In this document: positions 41,401 to 50,400 of the stretch, in pieces | Numbering within the stretch: the first letter of the stretch is position 1 | Layout of the letters: every line of letters begins with the position of its first letter | Assembly: GCA_029207755.1 (NCBI GenBank) | Contig: JARCOQ010000016.1 | Span: 16,203,307 to 16,267,306, forward strand | Source of the DNA: Chamaea fasciata | Taxonomy: Eukaryota; Chordata; Aves; Passeriformes; Sylviidae | Direction: 5' to 3' | DNA length: 64,000 bases | Position numbers and translations under genes: made by a program | The notes under the pieces: model-generated | The model's input: the letters and a program-made list of their open reading frames with translations, nothing else | Told to the model about the DNA's origin: nothing | Databases searched by the model: none

Positions 41401-44400
41401 CACAGAGAGAGAATGCAAGAGTACGATCATGGAATGCACTGGAAGACCCTTGAGGAGGGGATCCAAAACCTGAGAGAAGTGGCAGTATTGGAGGTATTCT
41501 TTGGGAGGGGCGTACAGCATGATAATAACCCCGACAAGGGTCAGGTGCACAGGGCAAATGTTGTGGAACCTGGCAACACTAGGGCCATCTCAATACGCCA
41601 CATTCATTGCAACAATTAATGCTGATAACAACTGAGAGACAGTGGGTTCTATCACCAACAAGAGCAGCAAATTGTAAAATTTTAATTGTAAAAATTACAA
41701 GATATGATCACGGCTCAATGCAGTCTCATGTAATTAAGAGCCTCCAAAAGGAGATGAAGGAGATGAGGGAAGAGGTGAGGAGGAATAGTTCCCATACGGC
41801 ACTAGTGCAAGTCACAGGCCCCAAAGTCAGAATCCAATGTTCCCCAGCTAGAGAGAGAGGGTACAACCCAAGAGCTGACCTATGGTTCTTTCTGTGTGAC
41901 CATGGGGAAGACATGGGAAGGTGGGACGGGAAACCCACTTCTGTCCTGGCAGCATGGGTGCATCAACTCAAGGAAGGAAACATTAACCGAGAGAGTTCCA
42001 GTAAAGTGAAGGTAGCCTCAGCCTCCCATGACTCAGCTGCCAGGTATTATAGAAGCGAGGATGATCTGTCAGATCCCCTTCAAGGAACCTCTAGCATGTA
42101 TGTCCAGGAAGGAAATGATAATCAGGGCTAGAGGGGCCCTGCCTCTAGCCAGTAAGAGACATGGGAAAATCAGATCTTTTAGATGGTTTAAATCTGATGG
42201 CCTGGCACATCAGAGCCACATCAGAGCCACAAAAATATGAAGCATTCGTTAATACTAGTGTTCAGGGTACCCTAATGCCATCGGGACATGTAGGGGCAGA
42301 ACCTGTGTTCATTATGGGGGTGACAGGGGGAACACAGCAATTGACCTTGTTGGAAGCCAAGGTGAGCAGGAAAGAGTGGCAGAAACATCCAATTGTGACC
42401 AGCCCACAGGCCCCATGTATTCTGGGCATAGACTTCCTCCAGAACGCCTGTAACAAAGACCCAAAGGAGCCCAAAAGGTGGGCTTTTAAAATAGCAGCTG
42501 TAGAGGCAGAGAGCATTAAGCAATTGAACACCTTGCCTGGACTATCTGAAAACCCATCTACAGTAGGACTCCTGAAGGTGGAAGAGCAACAAATACCAAT
42601 TGCCACCTCAACAGTGCACCACCAGCAATACTGGACGAATCGAGATGCCATGATCCCCATCCACAAGATGATCTGAGAGCTGGAGAGCCAAGGGGTGGTC
42701 AGCAAAACCCACTCACCCTTCAACAGCCCCATTTGGCCTGTGCACAAGTCTAACAGAGAATAGAGATTGACTTTGAACTATCATAGCTTGAACCAAGTGA
42801 CTCCACCACTAAGCGCTGCTGCGCTGGACATGCTGAAACTCCAGTATGAGCTGGAGTCCAAGGCAGCAAAGTGGTATGCCACTCTTGACATTGCTAACGC
42901 ATTTTTCTCCATTCCTCTGACAACAGAATGCAGGCATCAGTTTGCCCTCACCTGGAGGGGCGTGCAGTACACCTGGAACCGACTGCCCCAGGGGTGGAAA
43001 CAGCCCCACCATCTGCCATGGGCTGATCCAGGCTGCACGGGAGAAGGGTGAGGCTCCTGAACATCTGCAGTACATCGATGACATAATCATGTGGAGGAAC
43101 AAGACAGCAGAAGTCTTTGAGAAAGGAGAAAAGATCATCCAGATTCTCCTGAAAGCTGGTTTTGTCATCCAAAAGGGTAAGGTTAAAGGATCTGCTTGAG
43201 GGATCCAGTTCCTGGGAGTGAAGTGGCAAGACGGACGGTGCCAGATACCCACCAAGGTCATCAATAAGATCACCGCGATGTCTCCGCTCACCAGCAAGAA
43301 GGAAAAGCAAGCTTTCCTAGGCACCATAGTTTTTTGGAGAATGCACATTCCTGAGTGCAGCCAGATTGTGGGCCCTCTCTACCTGGTTACCCGCAAGAAG
43401 AACAATTTCCACTGGGACCTTGAACAGCAACAAGCCTTTGTCCAGATCTAGCAGGGGACTGCTCATGCGGTGGCATTTGCTCAGTCAGGACAGGACCAGA
43501 GGTGAAGAACGTGCTCTACTCTGCGGCTGGGAACAAAAGTCTTTCCTGGAGTCTCTGGCAGAAGTTGTCTGGTGAGACTCTGGGTCAGCCACTGGGATTC
43601 TGGAGCCAAAGTTACAGAGGGTCCAAAGCCAACTACAGAGAGTGGAAATCTTGGCCACCTATGAAGGAGTTCAAGCTGTCTCAGATGTGATTGCAACAGC
43701 ACAACCCCTCCTGGCACCCTGACTACCAGTGCTAGAGCAGATGTTCAAAGGAAACATTCCCTCTACCCACCACCAATGCCAAACAGAGCAAATGGATTAC
43801 CCTCATCACACAGTGTGCCCCAGGATTTTAGAAATAATTTCAAACTAGCCAGAAAGTGAAAACTTTGGTCTCGCTGACAAAGAGGAGCAGGAACAAGTGA
43901 CAAGGGCTGAAGAAGCTCCTCTGCACAACCACGCTGCCAGCAGAAGACACACACTACGTTCTTTTCACTGACCATTCCTGTGGCATCGTAGAGATGAACC
44001 AGAAGTAGAAAGCAGCTTTATGGAGCCCCACACAACAGGTCGCACAAGCTACTGAAGGAGAAGGTAGATCAGGTCCATGTGCTGAACTCAAAGCCATTCA
44101 GCTGGCCCTGGACATTGCTGAAAGAGAGAAGTGGCATTCTATCTCTACACTGATTCATGGATGGTAGCCAATTCTCTATAGAGCTGGCGAGAAAGGTAGA
44201 AAAAACCTAACTAGCAGGGTAGGAGAAAATCAATCTAGGCTGCTGCTGAGTAGAAAAACATTGCCACTCAGGTAGAGAAGCTACCTGTAAAAGTCCGCTA
44301 TGTAGATGCCCATGTCCCCAAGAGTCGGGCTAATGAAGAGCACCGAAACAACGAGCAGGTAGATCAGGCTGCAAGGATAGAGGTGTCAAAGACAGACTTA

Positions 44401-47400
44401 GATTGACAACACAAGGGAGAGCTGTTTCTAGCTCAATGGGCCCATGGTGCCTCAGGTCACCAGGGCAGAGATGCCACTTATAAGTCGGCTTGAGACCGAG
44501 GGCTGGATGTAACCATGGACAGTATTTCTCAAGTTATCCATGACTGTGAGACGTGTGCTGCAACCAAGCAGGCCAAGTGGGTGAAGCCCTTATGGTATGG
44601 TGAGCGGTGGTCTAAATATAAGTATGGGGAGGCCTGGCAGATTGATTACATCACACTGCCCCAGACACACCAAAGCAATCACTACGTGCTCACAATGGTA
44701 GAAGCCATCACTGGATGGTTGGAAACCTACCCTGTGCCTCACACTACTGCTCAGAACACCATTCTAGGCCTTGAAAAGCAAGTCCTTTGGAGGCATGGTA
44801 TCCCTGAGAGGATTGAGTCTGACAATGGGACTCATTTCAAGAATAGCCTTCTAAACACCTGGGCTAGAGAACATGGCATTGAGTGGGTGTACCATATTCC
44901 CTACCATGCACCAGCAGCTGGGAAAGTTGAATGGTTGTTGGGGGTTAGGTTTGTTCCTTTTTTACTCTAAAAAATTTTTTTCCCCATAAGTTACTAAGGA
45001 GACTAAGTATTGGGTGCTTAAGGGTACTTGTTCAAAACAAAGAGGTGGCCAAAAGCTCGAAAGCTCAGAGGGGGAGATAATGCGAGTTTAGGGGCAGGTA
45101 AAGGACAGAGCTGGAGGCAGCTTGGCCCCTGGCTCTCGCATTGAATCAGAGAGGACACAGCCAGGCCTGCTGCTTACTGCAGGAGCAGTTCACTGTCACC
45201 AGAAAGTCAGACCCTGGGAAATCTACCATCAACTGCTGTGTGCCCTGGAATTCTGAGCTCCTCCACCTGCCCTGCTGGAGCTGGGCCAGCCCTGCCCCAC
45301 CCTCACAGCTTCTTCTGCACTGCTGTTTTTGCTATGGCGTGACCCTGCACCCCCCTGCCGGGCCATGACACCCTCCCCCTGCCTACCAGGGACACCTGTT
45401 CCAGTTACCAGCCCCAGACTCTCCACTGTTCCAGTGTGGTGCCCTGAGGGGCACCAAGACCAAACTGCCCTGGGTTTTGTGAAGCAAAGCCCTCAAGGTT
45501 CTTGGTACTGTTTTGTTATTATTGCTGTAGTTGATGTTTTTTGTTTGTTCTGTTATACGTACTAGGAAAGAACTGCTTTTTCCATCCCAAAATCTTTGCC
45601 TGAAAACCTCTAACTACAAATTTATAATTGGAAAAGGGGGGGATGCTCTTCCATTCCAAGGGAAACTCTAGCTTTCCCTGGCAGATACCTGTCTTCCCAA
45701 ATCAAGACAATGGTGCAATGGCTTGCTTAAAATCACCTTGAAGGCACCGTGTGAGGAGACTTTCAAGAACTGGGAGATTAATTTAGCAAAGGCCGCATGG
45801 TTAGTGAACACCAGAGTTCCACCAACTGAGCAAGCCCTGCCCAATCTGAGCCCTTGTGAACAACAAACAGAGATAAGGTTCCAGTGGTACATATGAGAGG
45901 AATGCTGGGAAAAACTCTTTTGGTTAATTCTGCCTCCAGCAAAGACAGTCCCATTCATGGGGTTGTCTTTGCTCAGGGACCAGGCTACACCTGGTGGGTG
46001 ATGCAAAAGGATGGAGAGACCCAATGCATACCTGTCCTGGTTTAGGGCAAATTTTGTGAGGAAACCTCCAAATGGGGTCCCTCTAAAAAGCAAATTCAAG
46101 TAGCCCTTCCCCCAACTGGTCTGGGAAAAAAAAAAATTCCTTAGAGAAGAGTGGAAAAAACCTGTTTATTCAACAAGCAAGGTGTTCACAAGCACAAAGA
46201 AATATGAATAATATTAATATTAAACAATAAAACCTCTTGCCATTCTGAAGAGCAATGGCAAAATTGAGAAAGTCCTTGCCATGGGTTTTAGCTCAGTTCA
46301 CCCAGTCTCTAATCAGTTCCTCCAGCACTGGAAATGCTGTCCTGAGCCCCAGTGGGCCGCAGGCATGAGCTCCTGGTGTTTTTCTGGGTTTTCAGTCCAA
46401 AACAGGTTTAAACAGTTCCAAGAAAAACAAAAAAGAAAAAACAGTCCAGGGAACTTCTCAGCCTCAGCTAGCTAAAAACTAACTAAAAAGCAAAGGAGAG
46501 CTCTCTCTCGCTGTCCGTCTGTAGACAACACAGTCCAGGAACAGAATGTGGCACAGTGAGTGCAGTTTCTGAAAACAAACTGCACACTTCTTTTTCCCCC
46601 CTTTGCTCTCGGAACCAGTCTTAAAGGTGTAGAACTCAACATCCAGCATAAGCAGATTGGGGACACAAGCATCACAGTCACTCCAGGACAAAACCTCAAC
46701 GGGACCTCATTTTAGGGAGAACTACCCATGACACTGTGCTTGTATCTGTATGTATATATGTATATAATTAAGGTAGTGCATATATAGTAGGTAGTGTATA
46801 TAATTTAAATTATATAAATTTGATGTAACATGTTGGAATGGGAAAAATTTTTGGGTGGTTGGGTTTCTTTCCTTTTTACCTGTAGAATTTTTTCTCATTG
46901 AGTTGCTGAGACGCACTGATGGCTGAGTGTTTGCGGGGGGAGGGGACAGGTGGCCAGGCCTCAGGGAAGGAGGGTGTCTAGCGGCACTCCTCTGGTTTTT
47001 GAGAGTTTCTATCAGAGGGACAGAGATACCACAAGAAGAGAGGCAGGTAAAGGACAGGGCCTGGGGCAGTTGGGGTTTCTCACTCACTCTTGGCTTTCTG
47101 AAGGAGACAGTCAAGCTGCTGCTTGGGGAAAAGGAATTTCGCTACCACTGCTATAACCCAGCCGAGAGCTGCCTTTCTTCTGCTGCTGGGCCCCACACCC
47201 TCTGCCCTTCCAAGATGTCCCACAGTTCCAGCTATCACTGTGGAGTTTCTGATACATCTCATCCACCACCCTGGGATTTCTGCTCATCCCTGCCGTTCCA
47301 GCCTGCTGCTCCTGAGAGTCCTGCTACGGGCATTGGGATAGACAGCCCCAGGGATTTGTGGAGCCTGGCCTCTCTTCCATCCCTCCCCAAAGCCGCCATT

Positions 47401-50400
47401 GCCAGGTGCTTCTGGAGCCCGCGCAGGCACGCCCCCTGCAGCCACGTGGGGATCATCGCACCTGCCCCGCCCACCGGGAGCCACCAGCGCTCCCTGCCGG
47501 CTGTGCCTGGAACTACACCAAAGGGGAAACTGCCTGCAGCCAAGAAAGCTGTCACTAAGTTCCTGGTTCTGTTCATTGTTAATGCTGTAGTTGTTTTGTT
47601 TGCCTTGTTATATATACTAGTAAAGAACTGTTATTCCTATTCTCATTTCTTTTTGCCTGAGAGCTCCTTAATTTCAAAATTACACTAACTTGGAGGGAGG
47701 GGGTTTACATTCTCCATTCCGAGGGAATCTCCTGCCTTCCCTAGCAAACATCTGTCTTTCAAACCTAGACACTCACACAGACCAACAAGTCCAATTTCTG
47801 GCCCTGCACAGATACCCCAACAACCCCACCCTGTGCCCAAGAGCATTGACCAAAGGCTCTGGCAGCCTTTCAGCTCTGACCATTCCCTGGGGAGCCCTTC
47901 CAGTGTCCAACCACCCTCTGGGTGAAACAGAACCCAAATCAGGGTCCAAATATTTATCTTCTTTCTAAAGGTTTTCCTCTAGTATGAGCAGAGCATGATC
48001 CCAGCAGCACACACCTAATGGAAGTTTCCTGAATATAAGCCCTTATGGGAAAAATATTAAAAATAAACTTATGAACTACTGGAAAATATGTAGGAAATGA
48101 AGCATATCTGTGCTGCACCTCAGACCATAGCATAGGGACACTGGTTTGAAATCAATTTGAAAATAATTTTGTTCATAAATGTAATCTCTGTTTGCATCAA
48201 TGTATTGTCTCATCATGATTAAGGTCTCAGCCCAGATGAAGATGTGTCCATCTTTTCAGAGCTTTCTCTTTTTAGAAAAGAAGATGATAAATTCGCTTTT
48301 TACTTGAGTTTTTATTTTTGCATTTCTATCAAATGCAGCAGCAGAACTTTACAAACAATGAATTAAAATAGGTTTTTTCCTCTGAACAAGAATTCTGGCA
48401 CATAGGTAAGAGCAGAACTGAAATTTTTGGGCAAGCTCAAGTTTGTATCAGGGAAAACACAGGGGAAAAAAACCCTTTTTTTTTCTTCATTGGCTGACTT
48501 GGGAACTGGCAAAATCAGACTCTTCTATGAATACTTAATCCTGACTATTCAATAGCTTCTTTCTCACTTCACTTTATAAAAGGGCAACCAGCTCATCAAG
48601 GAATAGAGTGTCACATTTCCCAGCACAATTTGACACAACCTTAAGGCATTAATAAAACCAGAAAAAGATAGATTAGCATGGGTTTCCTGTGAGCACTGCT
48701 CTGCACTCACTATGGATGAATATGTTGTAGCTGGAATTTGTTTTTCAACATCTAGGCTTTATTCCTGAGTCTGCCATAAAATTTGTGCATGGACAGGAAC
48801 AAAAGAATTCAAGTTGTCTATACCTCAATTATTCCATGCATGAAATAGCCTTAAACCTTCATTAGCGCTCAACATTCACTGAGATCTGACACACTTTTGC
48901 TTGAAGAAAAATTACAGAACAGCAATTCTCTAATTGTAGAAAAAGTTAAAACACTGAGATTTGATTTTATGCCCTAGCAGTTTTAATTTGTACCTAAGGA
49001 AAGGAAATTTCTCTCCCACACAACTCTCCCTTCCCCATGGATCTCCATTCCATGCTCCTTTCCCATTACAGAGCTTCCAAGACTGTGTTCCACATCAAAC
49101 CCATGTGTCATTTCAGCTACTCACCCCATCTCCAGATGCAAGGCAGGAACCACTTGTACTCCAGCTCAGGACTGTGATTTTGGCACTGTGATTTGGAGGT
49201 ACAGCGTGCTGCTCCTTGTCTTGTTTGTTCAGTATCAGAACTTCTCCTGTCTCCCATCCTGATGCCAGAATGGGTCTGGAAGGGTGCCAGGCAAGTAACG
49301 TGACCTGAAAGCTTCTCTCGACATGGGAATCAGGCACATGTTCTCCCTGCAAACAGAAATCAGTGTGAGTTCAGTCCAATGGAAACTCAGCAGTTAAACC
49401 TTCAGTTTCACAGCCCAGTCAATATCAAGCTTCCTTTCCCATACAAAGGATATAAGAAGGCTTTGAGCACATTTCAAGGTAAAAAGAAATTCCAGCTATT
49501 GAAAAAGAATAAAGCATACTACCAAGGACATAGAATAACCTAACGCTTCAATAGCCCTTGAAGGCAGATCCTCCTTTGGGCATGGTTCACAAGAATATTT
49601 CATGCAAATCATTTAACCTCTCTAAGTATTTATTTTTCCATTTGTTAAACTTGGATGACAATTTTTCAGAATACATTTTGAAAAGTACACATTTTTAGGC
49701 TATCGTATTAACAGACTTACATGGTTCAGTAAGTCTGCTGCTAGATACATTTAGTACTACTTCCCTAAAACTTACGCAAACCAAAGTCTTACACCAAGCC
49801 TTTATGTAAAAGTTAGAGTATGCAAAAGAAATATCTGTCTACAGGCAGAAAATCAGTTCGGTCTTGAGGTGGCAGAACGATTTGTTCAGTTTCCATTTCT
49901 TAATATGTTCTATTCACTTAAGAGTTAAAAAGCAGCAGCAGCATGTGCTCATTTACTTATAAGCCTGAAATTCTCAACTATGAGAAGCAAAAAGCAAATC
50001 AGTAACCATCACAAAAAAGACTTACAGGCTGTAAACATCAAATTTCAAAGGAAAGATCAATTAATTTATAAAGGTCTTTTAAAAAAACATATAATGAGTG
50101 GCTGATGAATCTATTGTGTTCTAGATAGCACAGGACATAGACAGTAATTAAAACCCAGAGAGATTTCAGGAGGATAAGTAAGCCTGCAAAAACAGAGAAT
50201 AAAAATGTGACGTTTTAAATTAGGACAATGATAAAGGTTGCTGAGAGAAGCTATGACTTCTCACACATCTCCCACTTCTTTGGAAGTGTTTAAGGCCAGG
50301 TTGGATGGGGCTTGGAGGAGCCTAGTCCATGGAAGGTGTCCCTGCTCATGGAAGGTGGCTGGGACAAGATGATCTTAAGGGTCCCTTCCAATCCACACCA

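Larger units (their letters stand above)
40980..47771 (+). mobile_element. ERV-2, 5'-truncated env-less provirus with two nested LTRs
   Basis: A plus-strand provirus in the intron between IFT140 exons 2 and 3. It holds gag, protease, RT, RNase H and integrase remnants and its own 3' LTR; no 5' LTR is seen and the left edge is approximate. It is interrupted by solo LTRs at 44936-45709 and 46033-46690. The interior continues across both insertions, as shown by alignment with ERV-1. There is no room for env. The env-less layout and the family's 5-bp TSDs suggest ERVL-like. Confidence 0.88.

Noticed and set aside
46927..47688. 253-codon plus-strand frame
   Set aside because: Lies wholly inside the ERV-2 3' LTR and resembles no protein.
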